A DNA stretch of 64,000 nt from Acidomonas methanolica. Lineage in GTDB: Bacteria > Pseudomonadota > Alphaproteobacteria > Acetobacterales > Acetobacteraceae. The notes below the pieces were generated by a model, which was not told the origin of the DNA, made no database searches, and saw only the letters and a list, made by a program, of their open reading frames with translations. Shown one piece after another: positions 28,674 to 37,942 of this stretch. Numbering within the stretch: the stretch's first letter is position 1; the number at the start of each line of letters is the position of its first letter. Made by a program: the position numbers and the translations under genes. The DNA lies in assembly GCF_004346035.1 (NCBI RefSeq), contig NZ_SLZN01000002.1, positions 62,001 through 126,000 on the forward strand, written 5' to 3'.

Positions 28674-30242
28674 ATGAAGGTTGCCGTCTGTCTGGTCGTC
28701 AAGGACGAGGAGGCCGAACTGCCCTACTGGATCGCATGGCATAAGGCGGTAGGGTTCGACAGCTTCATCATCTATAACGACTTTTCCGAAGATGCGACGG
28801 AAGCGGTCATTCTTTCCCTGCAGGACGGGCTGGACATCCGTTACCACAGAAACGCCGTCAATCGCGACAAGCACGATATCCGTCAGGTGCGGGCATATAA
28901 CGACGCCGTTGCACGATATGGATCGGAATTCGACTGGATCGCGCTTTTTGACGCGGACGAATATCTGGATCTGTACGGGAAGGACATCAAGACACATCTC
29001 GCGGAACGTGGAGACGACATCTCACTCGTCTCGTTCAACTGGTGCTGCGCCGGCACGAACGGATTCATCAGCCGTCCCGCCGGACCTCCCTTCCTCAATT
29101 ACACCCGCCATGGGCGGAACGACCTGAGATGGAACCGCCATACGAAAGTCGTGTTCCGTCCTGGCCACCTCTCGGGCCCCATCTACTATGTCCATAACGT
29201 CCCGGTGACGGGCATTTCCGTAGATAGCGAAGGGTCTGAGGTCACATGGACCAACGAACATGGCGGATTTATTGCGGACTCTCCCACATGGGCAGGCGGT
29301 CGTTTGCTTCACTATCAGTCCAGATCACTGGAACACTATGTCAAACGGGATCGCAATCTGGAGGAAATCCGCCGCAACACGGAAGATCCCCTCAATGCCG
29401 TGCTCAACAACCCGGAATACAATGCTGTCGAGACCGGATTAAACCCTCTGTACATCGAAAAATTCCGCCATTGGATGGGCGTCATCGTTCGGATTCAAGC
29501 GTATTACATGGCGAGAACCGTCAGATCGGTGTCCTCTTCTTTTCTTGAGCAGGCGAAGACGATCTGCGACGCGGCTCCCGTCGCGATATTCGATCCGTCA
29601 TACCTCCCGGCACTGCATGAACTCGATCACGGCTGGATTTCTTTTCACAAGACCGCCGGCAACATATTTCATGACCAATTCAACGGAACTGACGATAAAT
29701 TCATCGTGTTTCATATCAAAAACTCCTTTGGGAAATATTTATCGACCCGATCAGGGGAATTGACCGCAACTGAAGCGGATTCCTGTCCGGTATCCGCCCT
29801 CTATGTCCGAGGAAGTCATTACGTTCATCTTTTTTCAGCCGGAAGAGAAGGGCTCACCATCAATGGAGACCCACGTGCGCTGCCGGTGAAAACCTACAAG
29901 GTATGGGCCAATAGTAACGGCACCCTCTCCTTCTCTCATCCCCGCACGGGGCGCTATATGTTCTTCAGCCCTGAAGGGTCCATGGGCGTGGACAAGATGC
30001 GCGCCTTCGCCTGGGAATACTTCACGCCCCTCATCGTCAACCACGAGAAGTGCGAATCCTGGTTGAGGGATGCCGGCGATTACCTGTCGCGTGTGGACAG
30101 CGCCGAAGCCTTCAAGCGCGCCTGCGACGAGAACGACGTTCACGACGGTCTTTTGTTCAACGCCCTGACGGCGCTGGACGATGCCACCAGGCGCGCAGTC
30201 TCCTTCATCGTTCGCGGTTTCGCGGGCGAACACATTCTTTGA
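28674..30242 (+). CDS. Family 2-type glycosyltransferase with C-terminal trefoil-like domain
   Basis: The N-terminal 300 residues show a GT-A nucleotide-sugar transferase of the Glyco_tranf_2_4/GT92-like group: VAVCLVVKDEEAELPYWIAWH, FIIYNDFSEDAT and the DxD motif in LFDADEYLDL (D93-D95). Residues about 339-453 hold a second region with repeated beta segments (FHIKNSFGKYLSTRSGELTA, KTYKVWANSNGTLSFSH) resembling a fascin/trefoil lectin-like fold. This could bind a glycan, though that call is tentative. The 522-aa protein has no membrane segment. Base composition drops sharply in the middle (23 G/C of 60 at 29701-29760, versus well above 60% nearby), hinting at acquisition by transfer. ATG 28674 follows AGG. 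Acceptor unknown. Confidence 0.75.
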   Translation: MKVAVCLVVKDEEAELPYWIAWHKAVGFDSFIIYNDFSEDATEAVILSLQDGLDIRYHRNAVNRDKHDIRQVRAYNDAVARYGSEFDWIALFDADEYLDLYGKDIKTHLAERGDDISLVSFNWCCAGTNGFISRPAGPPFLNYTRHGRNDLRWNRHTKVVFRPGHLSGPIYYVHNVPVTGISVDSEGSEVTWTNEHGGFIADSPTWAGGRLLHYQSRSLEHYVKRDRNLEEIRRNTEDPLNAVLNNPEYNAVETGLNPLYIEKFRHWMGVIVRIQAYYMARTVRSVSSSFLEQAKTICDAAPVAIFDPSYLPALHELDHGWISFHKTAGNIFHDQFNGTDDKFIVFHIKNSFGKYLSTRSGELTATEADSCPVSALYVRGSHYVHLFSAGREGLTINGDPRALPVKTYKVWANSNGTLSFSHPRTGRYMFFSPEGSMGVDKMRAFAWEYFTPLIVNHEKCESWLRDAGDYLSRVDSAEAFKRACDENDVHDGLLFNALTALDDATRRAVSFIVRGFAGEHIL

Positions 30243-30324
30243 GTTCCGGCGCCTCAAGCCGCCGGGAAACGACAGCGGCACGAGTCTCCGAGACAATCTG
30301 ACGCGAATGTGCTAGGATGTGGCC

Positions 30325-30915
30325 ATGAGCACATTCAAGACACATCCCAAGGGCGGGATGACCGACGCGATGGCGCGGAGCGCCGCCGCGTTGACCGCAA
30401 GCCAGGCGGAATCTCATGGCACTGACGACGATCCTTTCCGCGAGGGCGATTCCATCGTCTACGCCGCGCATGGCGTGGGCCGGGTGGACCGGATCGGCAT
30501 GGAGGAGATCGCCGGCACGAAGCTGGAGATGATCCAGATCTCCTTTCCCGGCAACCAGATGACGCTGCGCATCCCCCTCGCCAAGGCGCGGAAGGCGGGG
30601 CTGCGCAAGATCGTCACGCGCGACATCGTGGACAAGGCGATGGCGATCATCAAGGGCAAGCCGCATGTCAGCAAGGGCATGTGGGCGCGCCGCGCCGTCG
30701 CCTATCAGGACAAGATCAATTCCGGCGATCTCATCCAGATCGCGGAAGTCCTGCGCGACCTGCGCCGCAACGTGGACAGTCTCGACGGCAGCTTCAGCGA
30801 GCGCAAGCTCTTCGAGGCGGCGCAGGAGCGTTTCGTCTCCGAGGTCGCCGTGCTGGAGAACAAGGACCCGTCGACCGTGCTCCAGTCGCTCACCGAGACC
30901 ATGAAAGCCGCCTGA
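30325..30915 (+). CDS. carD: CarD family transcriptional regulator
   Basis: CarD proteins bind RNA polymerase beta through a Tudor-like domain and stabilise open promoter complexes. The 196-aa product has the RNAP-interaction domain starting DSIVYAAHGVGRVDRI, followed by MTLRIPLAKARKAGLRKI, and the helical C-terminal domain with MWARRAVAYQDKINSGD and IAEVLRDLRRN. These match the family throughout. A 35-residue low-complexity N-terminal extension precedes the domain. ATG 30325 is chosen because AGGA lies seven bases upstream; GTG 30319 is in frame. It is followed by a weak hairpin and T-run. Confidence 0.93.
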   Translation: MSTFKTHPKGGMTDAMARSAAALTASQAESHGTDDDPFREGDSIVYAAHGVGRVDRIGMEEIAGTKLEMIQISFPGNQMTLRIPLAKARKAGLRKIVTRDIVDKAMAIIKGKPHVSKGMWARRAVAYQDKINSGDLIQIAEVLRDLRRNVDSLDGSFSERKLFEAAQERFVSEVAVLENKDPSTVLQSLTETMKAA

Positions 30916-31089
30916 TCCGGGGACGGCCCTTTTTCGTCGCCGCGTGGCAGGGACGGGATTGTCGCAGCCCTCGACGGGCGCGCATTCCGTCTCATGCGAT
31001 CTCCCCCATGGATTTCGAAACGAACCGGTCGTCATCGACAGGCGTTCAGAAGACACCCTATCGCGCGAGCCGCATGAATCGGGGCAAAC

Positions 31090-31467
31090 ATGAGCAGTCC
31101 TCTCTGCGTGCTGATCGTCGAGGATGATTTCCTCATCCGGGCCTGCCTCACCGAGTTCCTGCACGATGACGGCGTGACCGTTCTCGAAGCCGAAAGCTGC
31201 GCGGAAGCCTTTTCCTACCTCCGCTCCGAAGCCGTGATCGACGTCATGATCACCGACATTTCCCTGCCCGACGGCAACGGCAAATCTCTCAGCCGCGCCG
31301 CCAGGACGGATCGTCCGGACCTGCCGGTGATTTTCACCACCGGCTATAGCGCCGGTGCCGACGGCCTCGCCGGGGAACTGCGCTCCCGCGACCGCGTGAT
31401 CTCGAAGCCCTATCCGCTCGCCACGGTCCTGCGGCTGCTCCATGAGGTCACGCAGACCGCCGCATGA
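31090..31467 (+). CDS. Stand-alone receiver-domain response regulator
   Basis: The 125-aa protein is a single REC domain with no output domain. The acidic pair E11-D12-D13, phosphoacceptor D56 (MITDISLPDGNG), T83/T84 and K106 (SKPYP) are all present, so phosphorylation by a histidine kinase is expected. The FTTGY and SKPYPLATVLRLL pattern is like the CheY-like receivers paired with hybrid or HWE kinases in alphaproteobacteria. No kinase gene is nearby, so the partner is unknown. It lies between carD and the TPR gene in the same orientation, with spacers of 174 and 78 bp. Confidence 0.9.
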   Translation: MSSPLCVLIVEDDFLIRACLTEFLHDDGVTVLEAESCAEAFSYLRSEAVIDVMITDISLPDGNGKSLSRAARTDRPDLPVIFTTGYSAGADGLAGELRSRDRVISKPYPLATVLRLLHEVTQTAA

Positions 31468-31545
31468 CATCCTCCTTCGCCACGAGACGCCTATTGAAAA
31501 CCAGTGAGGGCCGCGCGAAGATCGCGGGGTGAAACCTAGCCGATC

Positions 31546-33030
31546 ATGAGCATGTCCGCCCCCGCATCGTCGGCCGCCGACGAAACGCTCGCCGACTCCT
31601 TCATGCGTCGCGATCTCGCCGAACTGGCCCGGCTCAGCGCCGCGGAGGCGGAAAACGACCCCGTCGGCCCGCATCCCCTCGCCGCGCTGCTGGATCACGC
31701 CGCCTGCGCGAACCGGCGCGACGACCTGCTGGCCACGGTGGACATGCTGCTGGATTCGGGCGATCCGGACGACCCCCGGCTGCTCGAATTGCGCGGCCAT
31801 CTCCTGCTCCAGACCGGCCGTCTGACGGCGGCCGAAGAGGCGGCACGGCGCAGCCTCGACCGCCGCCCGCATCACAAGGCGGGCATCAATCTTCTGGTCG
31901 GCGTTCTGATGCAGCAGGGCCGTCTGTCCGACGCGGAAGCCCTGCTGCGCGAACAGCTCGAACGCGAGCCCGACGACGCCACGCTCAACACCAACCTCGC
32001 GGTGATCCTCACGGGTCAGGACCGTATGGACGAGGCACTCCCCTGCTACCGTCGCGCGATCCTCGCCGCGCCCTCGCGGGCGCAGATCCGGCTCAACCAC
32101 TCCATCACCCTGCTCAAGGCCGCGCAGTTCGCCCAGGGCTGGGCCGAACATGAATGGCGCCTCGATCTTCCGGGCCACAGCAGCCTGCCCCGCGACCGCA
32201 TCCTCCCCAACATCGTCCCGGGCCTGGACCTGAGGAACAAACACGTCCTCGTCACTCAGGAGGAGGGGCTTGGAGATACGCTGATGTATCTCCGTTTCAT
32301 CCCGCCTCTCGCGAGGCTGGGCGCGCGGATCACCATTTGGGGGCCGGAAGTGCTCGCACGGCTGGCCGCCCGGGTGGACGGCGTGGCGGAATGCAAGATC
32401 GGCGGCGAGACGCCCGAGTACGATTATCACTGCCCCTTCATCAGCCTGCCCCGCGCCTTCGCCGCCAGCCCGACGCCCTTCGGCGCGCCGGTGCCCTATC
32501 TGCCCGCCGATCCCGCCAAACGCGCGTACTGGTCGCGACGCCTTTCGGCCGACCGCCATTATCGCGTCGGGCTGGTCTGGAGCGGCGCGCCGCGGCCGGA
32601 AAACACCGAGGCCCATATGGTGGACCAGCGGCGCTCCATGCCGCTCGCCGCCCTCGCACCGTTGCGCGAGCTGGAGAACATGACCTTCTACAGCCTTCAG
32701 AAAGGCCCCGCCGCCGCTCAACTGGAGGAAGCGCCGTTCGACATCGTCGATCACACGGAGGAATTGACGGATATGGACGACACCGCCGCCCTGATCGCCA
32801 ATCTGGACGTGGTGGTCTCGGTCGATACGTCCATCGTCCATCTCGCCGGAGGCATGGGCATGCGCGTGCTGATGATGGACCGCTTCAACCCCTGCTGGCG
32901 CTGGATGTCGGGCCGGACGGACAGCCCATGGTATCCCGGCCTGACCCTGTTCCGGCAGACGAAACCCTATGACTGGGCCCCTGTCGTGCAGGGCGTCGCG
33001 GGCGCGCTCAGGCGGGAAAGCGGGCGGTGA
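31546..33030 (+). CDS. Tetratricopeptide repeat protein with glycosyltransferase-9-like C-terminal domain
   Basis: The 494-aa product has TPR-type helical repeats over about residues 30-210 (for example AEEAARRSLDRRPHHKAGINL and DEALPCYRRAILAAPSRAQI). A GT-B-like region follows with EEGLGDTLMYLRFIPPLARL, GLVWSGAPRP, and the C-terminal SVDTSIVHLAGGMG...WRWMSGRTDSPWYP block typical of heptosyltransferase-like sequences. The architecture equals that of 6068-7786, although the two are clearly divergent. The target is unknown. A second ATG lies at 31552. Its stop overlaps the GTG start of the kinase gene (GTGA), implying coupling. Confidence 0.85.
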   Translation: MSMSAPASSAADETLADSFMRRDLAELARLSAAEAENDPVGPHPLAALLDHAACANRRDDLLATVDMLLDSGDPDDPRLLELRGHLLLQTGRLTAAEEAARRSLDRRPHHKAGINLLVGVLMQQGRLSDAEALLREQLEREPDDATLNTNLAVILTGQDRMDEALPCYRRAILAAPSRAQIRLNHSITLLKAAQFAQGWAEHEWRLDLPGHSSLPRDRILPNIVPGLDLRNKHVLVTQEEGLGDTLMYLRFIPPLARLGARITIWGPEVLARLAARVDGVAECKIGGETPEYDYHCPFISLPRAFAASPTPFGAPVPYLPADPAKRAYWSRRLSADRHYRVGLVWSGAPRPENTEAHMVDQRRSMPLAALAPLRELENMTFYSLQKGPAAAQLEEAPFDIVDHTEELTDMDDTAALIANLDVVVSVDTSIVHLAGGMGMRVLMMDRFNPCWRWMSGRTDSPWYPGLTLFRQTKPYDWAPVVQGVAGALRRESGR

Positions 33031-33713
33031 CTGCTTTTGCCGAGGCTCTCGCCCGCGCGCGCCATCTTATGGAGTCTCCGGCGCGCGTCCTGCTGGGCAT
33101 TGCCGGTGCGCCGGGAAGCGGGAAATCCACCCTGGCCACGACCCTTGCCGACGCTCTGGGGCCGGATGCAACGTCGATCGTGGCGAACGTGCCGATGGAC
33201 GGGTTCCATCTCGCGAATTGCGAACTCGCCCGTCTGGGCCGCGCCGGTCGGAAGGGCGCGCCGGACACGTTCGACATCGCCGGTTTCGTCGCCCTGCTGC
33301 GCCGCCTCCGGGAGGAGCCCTCGGCCACGATCTATGCCCCGCTCTTCCGCCGCGAGATCGAGGAGCCCATCGCCGGCGCGATTCCGGTCCCGCCCTCCGT
33401 GCGCCTGATCATCATCGAAGGGAATTACCTCCTCTGCGACGGCCCATGGGCGCCGGTCCGCACGCTGCTCGATTCATGCTGGTTCGTGGATACGCCGGAG
33501 GACACACGCCTCGCCTGGCTCACGGCGCGCCACATGCGCTTCGGCCGCACCGCCGCGGAGGCGCGCGACTGGGCGACCCATGTGGACGGCCCGAACGCCG
33601 CGCTGGTGCGGGAGACCGCGTCGCGCGCCGACTGGAGAATCGTGAACGCCGTCGACGCGATTCCCCGCTCTCTTTCTCCAGAAAAAAGAAGAGATCCGGT
33701 CGCCCCTCAGTAA
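33027..33713 (+). CDS. Nucleoside/nucleotide kinase family P-loop protein (YggC-like)
   Basis: The 228-aa product has Walker A GAPGSGKS (residues 27-34), then VPMDGFHLAN and RKGAPDTFDIAGFVALLRRLRE, and a Walker-B-like LIIIEGNYLLCD. This order matches the uridine kinase/pantothenate kinase-related YggC/FrcK group, which phosphorylates small metabolites, possibly sugars. The substrate cannot be deduced. GTG 33027 overlaps the upstream stop by four bases. The 3' end overlaps tamB by seven bases and contains an AT-rich imperfect palindrome at 33668-33693 encoding the tail PRSLSPEKRR. Confidence 0.85.
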   Translation: MTAFAEALARARHLMESPARVLLGIAGAPGSGKSTLATTLADALGPDATSIVANVPMDGFHLANCELARLGRAGRKGAPDTFDIAGFVALLRRLREEPSATIYAPLFRREIEEPIAGAIPVPPSVRLIIIEGNYLLCDGPWAPVRTLLDSCWFVDTPEDTRLAWLTARHMRFGRTAAEARDWATHVDGPNAALVRETASRADWRIVNAVDAIPRSLSPEKRRDPVAPQ

Positions 33714-36700
33714 TTGAGGCCCCAACCCAGCCCGACGCTGGAGCCGGGATCATTTTCGGGCGTGGTGAATCCGGTCACCTGCCCGCCCGTGCCGACCGTC
33801 GTGTTCAGCTTGAGGTGGCGCGTCAGATCGACCTGAACCTGCGCCTGCGTGCCGGAGCCGGACGTCGCCTGTTTCGCCCCGACATACACGCCCTTCATCA
33901 CGTATTTTCCGGCTTCGACACTGGCCCCGCCATTATTCACGCCGCTGCCTCCGCCCACGGCCAGCCGGTCGAGCCCCAGCGCGCTGCGGAGCTTGCCCAT
34001 GGGGTCGAAGGACGAACCCCCCGAAAGCTGGGCCACGGCCGCCGCCAGCTCCGCCAACTGGGTCGTCGAAAGTTTCGCCGTGGTTGTGCCGAAGAGCAGC
34101 ATGGCGAGCACCTGATCGCGCGGCTCTTCCGGATTCGAGTGGAAGTCGATCTTCGGCGCGCTCGCATAGCCCGTCACCAGCAGGCTGGCGAGCGTGCCCT
34201 CGACATTGCGGTCGGCGCGGAAATTCAACGTCGGATCGAGCTTGTGGCTTACCCCGCTGCCGTTGAACGCCACCCGTCCCTGGGTGAAGTTGAGGTTGAC
34301 GCCCGCGAGATTGAAATTGCCGCGCCGAAGATCGAACCCGCCGTCGATCGCCGGTTCCGACGCCGTGCCGCCGATATGGAGCTTGCCGGACATCACCGCG
34401 TCCAGCCCGTGCCCGCGCACGAAGAACTCGCCCGGCGAAATCACGGTCAGATCGAGCCCGATGACCCGTTGCGAGGCCGTCTCCTCCGGTGTCGGCGCTT
34501 TCTGTCCGGGGCGGATGACGTCGAGTTGCGGCACGGAGGCGGGCAGGGAATTGGGAATGTTTATGGTCGCGGTCGGGATCGTCACCTTCCCGTCCACGTC
34601 GATCCGCGTCATGGCCTGACCGTGAATGCGAATCGCCGCGTTCAGCCTCGCGGTCAGCAGGTCGCTGGCGACCGGCTGGGCGTTCTGCGCCGTGACGCGC
34701 AGATCGACCGGCAGGCCGGGCCGGAACGCGCCGACCGTGCCGCCGACACCGATCGTCCCCTGCCCCGCATGGGCCACGAAGTCTTCGAACGCGAAGCTGT
34801 CGCCCTGCGCCCGGATCGTCCCGTTGATGTCGTAGAGCCGCGCGCCCTGGGCATAATCGTTGATCGTCGCATGACGCAGGCTGACGGAGCCGGTCGCGCG
34901 CGGCGCGGACGCCGTGCCGCCGATCCCGAGATCGAGCGCCACCTGCCCGGAGGTGGAAATCCCCTGCGCGCCGAGCACCGCATCGGCGATGGAGAGGTCG
35001 ACATGCCCGGTCGCCCGCAGGTCGAGCGCTCCCTGCGCGGAGACGGGAGCCGTGCCGCGCAGGGCCAGCGCGATCTCGTCACCCGCCTTGACGGTCGTGT
35101 CCAGCCGCGCGCTCCCGCCATGCAACTGCGCCTGCGCGTCGATCGAGGCGGCAGGCAGCGACGACGCCACCCCCTGCGTCATCCGCAGCCCGCGCCCCCT
35201 GAGCGTGATCGACCCTTCCGGCCGCGTCGTGCTGCCCGTCAACCGGGCCTGCCCCTCCAGCGTGCCCGCCGCGTTCAGCGACGGGGCGAAAGGCCGCGCC
35301 AGCGCAGGTGTGACGTTCTGGAACCGGGCCGTCACATCCAGAGCGGGCTTCACCGTCCCGCCCAGATCGAGGGACGCGGCCGCGCCACGCGGCGGAGTCA
35401 GCGTCAGGCGCAGACGGTCCACCCCCATGCGATCGCCGAAACTGACGGCAGCACCGGCCAGCAGACGCAGTTTCTCGCCCTTCACATCCGCGTTCAGGCG
35501 GGACAGCGCCAGTTTCCTGCCCGGCAGATCGAGCCGCAAAGCGGTGTCGAACGCAGCCGGACCGCCCATGAGAGTCGCCGCGCGCGCCTGAACCGCGATG
35601 TCCAGCGCCGAGAGCGGGCCCTTGAGGCGCGCCTCCGCGCGGGCGGAAACCCCCTTCGCGGCAAGCTGCGCCAGCGCGATCTTCAGATCGAGCGACGGCG
35701 TGCCGGAGGGATCGGCCACACTCCCCGACAGCGCCAGCCCGCCGACCCGCGCCTGCGCCGAATCGAACGCCCCGTCCAGCGTCAGATGCACGACTGGCGG
35801 CGTGGAGGCGGATGCGGCGGTTGTCGTCTCCGCCAGTTTGAGATGGCCGCTGATGCGCTGACCCAGCAGCGCGTTGAAATCCGCCAGCCGCTTCACCTCG
35901 AGGTCCAGCGTCCCCAGCGGCACCTTCGCGCCCGGCGGCAGGATGAGCGTTCCATGACCGGCGGCGCTGTTCCAGGACAGGTTGTTCAGCCCCAGATGCA
36001 ACACGCCGTCCGCGCCCCGCGACACGGCGGCGTCGAGCGCCAGCGGCGCGCGGTCCAGCATTCCGCTCGCCTTCACCGTTCCTTCCGCATGACCCGGAAG
36101 ATGCGTGAAGGCCGCATCGAGGGTGAGCGGCCCTTTCGGCACGTCATGCGCGCCGAAATCGGACTGGAGATGCGCGGTGGCCGCCAGATCGTCGAGCGGC
36201 CCCTCGGCATGGAGGTTCAGCGCCGCGTCGCCGCGCAGGCTGGGCGACAACTTCGAGAGATCGGACAGAGCCAGGGCGAGATCGGTGCGAAGCGCGGTTT
36301 TTGTCCCGAGTTCCACCATGCCCTGCCCCGTCAGAGTCAGGCTTTGCCCGTTGACGCTCACGGAGCGCAGTTCGATCTCCCGCGCAGAGTCCTTCGCGCC
36401 CGGACGCAGCACCCGGCTCGCGACGTCCAGAGCGAGCGTGCCGGACGGACCGATCAGCCCCATGATCGCCGGCATGCCGCCCGTCACCCCAAGCGTGCCG
36501 GTGAGCTTCAGCGACGCCGCGCCCGCCTGCTGGTCCGGCACGGCGAACGCCGCCCGGAGCCCCGCATGGCCCTTCAGCGCCACCCCGCCGACAGCCGCGA
36601 GCGGCGCGAGATCCGGCAGGTCGAGCGTCATAGTTCCGGAGGGCGCGGGCTTCAGCGCCGCCTGCCCGGCGAGATGCAGCAGCTTGTGCGTCACATCCAG

Positions 36701-37942
36701 TGTGACGGGCAGGGTCGGCAGGCCGGGGCGCAGCCGGAGATCGAGCTCCAGCGGCGCGGCGGCGAGAACCGTCGGCGCGCTCCCGGGCAGCCGTATGCCC
36801 TCTGCGATCGCATGGAGATGAACCAGCGCATCCTGGGCGCTCGCCCCCTCCGTTCCGTCGAAACGGGCACGCACTTCGCCCACCCCGGCTCCGTCGGCGG
36901 AGAGCGAGCGGATCACCAGATTGCCGGTGCCGACGGGCGCTTTCATCGACCCGCGCAGATCGGCGTCGAAATCGAGCCCGTCCCACGTCACGCCCGTCAC
37001 CGGCGTCATGGCCGGCGCATGCGCGTGGACGGCCAGCGCGCCGCTTTGCCCGAGGAGATCGACCCGGCCCGCGACGCTCGCCTGAACCGGGCCGGCATCC
37101 GCGCCGAAATCGAGCGCCGTCGCGCGCAAGGGACCATGCAGCACCAGACGGAGCGTCGCCGGTTGCAGCGCGTCGAGATGCGTCAGGGAGGAGATGAATC
37201 CGCCCGCGCCGTCGGTGACGGCCAGATGCAGGTCGATGGCACCCTTCGGCGTGGCGGTATACAGTTTGAGCGAACCCGGCGCATCAAGCCGTTGCAGAAC
37301 GACCCCGATTTCCGCCACCGGCAGCGCGGCGAGGGACGGGCCGTCAAGCAGCGTCGCCAGATCCCGCAACAGCAGATACCCGTCCAGCCCGAATACGGCC
37401 GGAATGCCCGCGACCGGCGCGGCGACTTCGATCCGTCCCACATGCAGGGAATCGACGATGATCCGCAGGTGAAGCGGGGACGAACCGCCGGAGGGCGAGG
37501 ACGCCGCCGGAGCGGAAGACGAGACCGGAAGGCGCATGACCGCCAGCCGGTCCGCCGAGAGCGAATGGACGGACACGTTACGTCCGAACAGGGCGAGCGG
37601 CGACCACATGAGATGCAGCCCGTCCAGCTCCAGCCACACGCCCTTCGCGTCCCGCACGGCGATCCGGTCGAGGCGGAAATTATGCGGGAACCGCCCGCGC
37701 AGCCCCTCCAGCGCCACCATCCCGCCGGTGACGCTCGCGGTCTCCCGCTCGATCAGGCGGCGTCCGGCGCCGGTATTCGCGCCGATCAGCAGGACGGCGA
37801 CGGCGATGGCCAGCAGCGTCACCGGCACGCCGATCAGCAGCGCCGCCAGCCAGATCAGCCGCCGCCGCCAGCGGCGCGGGCGCTTCCCGTCATCTGTCCC
37901 GCCAATCGGGCCGCCAGTCGGCCCGTGGATCATTCCGGGCAT
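33707..37942 (-). CDS. tamB: Translocation and assembly module subunit TamB
   Basis: TamB is an inner-membrane-anchored, very long beta-helical groove protein that works with TamA in outer-membrane protein insertion and lipid transport. The 1411-aa product has one N-terminal membrane helix (LIWLAALLIGVPVTLLAIAV) and a long periplasmic repeat-rich region. It ends in the DUF490 domain, where GRVAFNGSGVSHKLDP, LVTGYASAPKIDFHSNP, DQVLAMLLFG and the terminal GSSVGLGWGLNY are the family hallmarks. ATG 37942 overlaps the tamA stop by one base (TGATG), fixing the start and indicating coupling. The opposite strand carries a 5-kb open frame that I treat as an artefact. Confidence 0.95.
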   Translation of the reverse strand: MPGMIHGPTGGPIGGTDDGKRPRRWRRRLIWLAALLIGVPVTLLAIAVAVLLIGANTGAGRRLIERETASVTGGMVALEGLRGRFPHNFRLDRIAVRDAKGVWLELDGLHLMWSPLALFGRNVSVHSLSADRLAVMRLPVSSSAPAASSPSGGSSPLHLRIIVDSLHVGRIEVAAPVAGIPAVFGLDGYLLLRDLATLLDGPSLAALPVAEIGVVLQRLDAPGSLKLYTATPKGAIDLHLAVTDGAGGFISSLTHLDALQPATLRLVLHGPLRATALDFGADAGPVQASVAGRVDLLGQSGALAVHAHAPAMTPVTGVTWDGLDFDADLRGSMKAPVGTGNLVIRSLSADGAGVGEVRARFDGTEGASAQDALVHLHAIAEGIRLPGSAPTVLAAAPLELDLRLRPGLPTLPVTLDVTHKLLHLAGQAALKPAPSGTMTLDLPDLAPLAAVGGVALKGHAGLRAAFAVPDQQAGAASLKLTGTLGVTGGMPAIMGLIGPSGTLALDVASRVLRPGAKDSAREIELRSVSVNGQSLTLTGQGMVELGTKTALRTDLALALSDLSKLSPSLRGDAALNLHAEGPLDDLAATAHLQSDFGAHDVPKGPLTLDAAFTHLPGHAEGTVKASGMLDRAPLALDAAVSRGADGVLHLGLNNLSWNSAAGHGTLILPPGAKVPLGTLDLEVKRLADFNALLGQRISGHLKLAETTTAASASTPPVVHLTLDGAFDSAQARVGGLALSGSVADPSGTPSLDLKIALAQLAAKGVSARAEARLKGPLSALDIAVQARAATLMGGPAAFDTALRLDLPGRKLALSRLNADVKGEKLRLLAGAAVSFGDRMGVDRLRLTLTPPRGAAASLDLGGTVKPALDVTARFQNVTPALARPFAPSLNAAGTLEGQARLTGSTTRPEGSITLRGRGLRMTQGVASSLPAASIDAQAQLHGGSARLDTTVKAGDEIALALRGTAPVSAQGALDLRATGHVDLSIADAVLGAQGISTSGQVALDLGIGGTASAPRATGSVSLRHATINDYAQGARLYDINGTIRAQGDSFAFEDFVAHAGQGTIGVGGTVGAFRPGLPVDLRVTAQNAQPVASDLLTARLNAAIRIHGQAMTRIDVDGKVTIPTATINIPNSLPASVPQLDVIRPGQKAPTPEETASQRVIGLDLTVISPGEFFVRGHGLDAVMSGKLHIGGTASEPAIDGGFDLRRGNFNLAGVNLNFTQGRVAFNGSGVSHKLDPTLNFRADRNVEGTLASLLVTGYASAPKIDFHSNPEEPRDQVLAMLLFGTTTAKLSTTQLAELAAAVAQLSGGSSFDPMGKLRSALGLDRLAVGGGSGVNNGGASVEAGKYVMKGVYVGAKQATSGSGTQAQVQVDLTRHLKLNTTVGTGGQVTGFTTPENDPGSSVGLGWGLNY

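Noticed and set aside
30205-32841. Long minus-strand open frame opposite carD, the receiver gene and the TPR gene
   Set aside because: It spans three well-supported plus-strand genes and their spacers and has no recognisable motif; explained by base composition.
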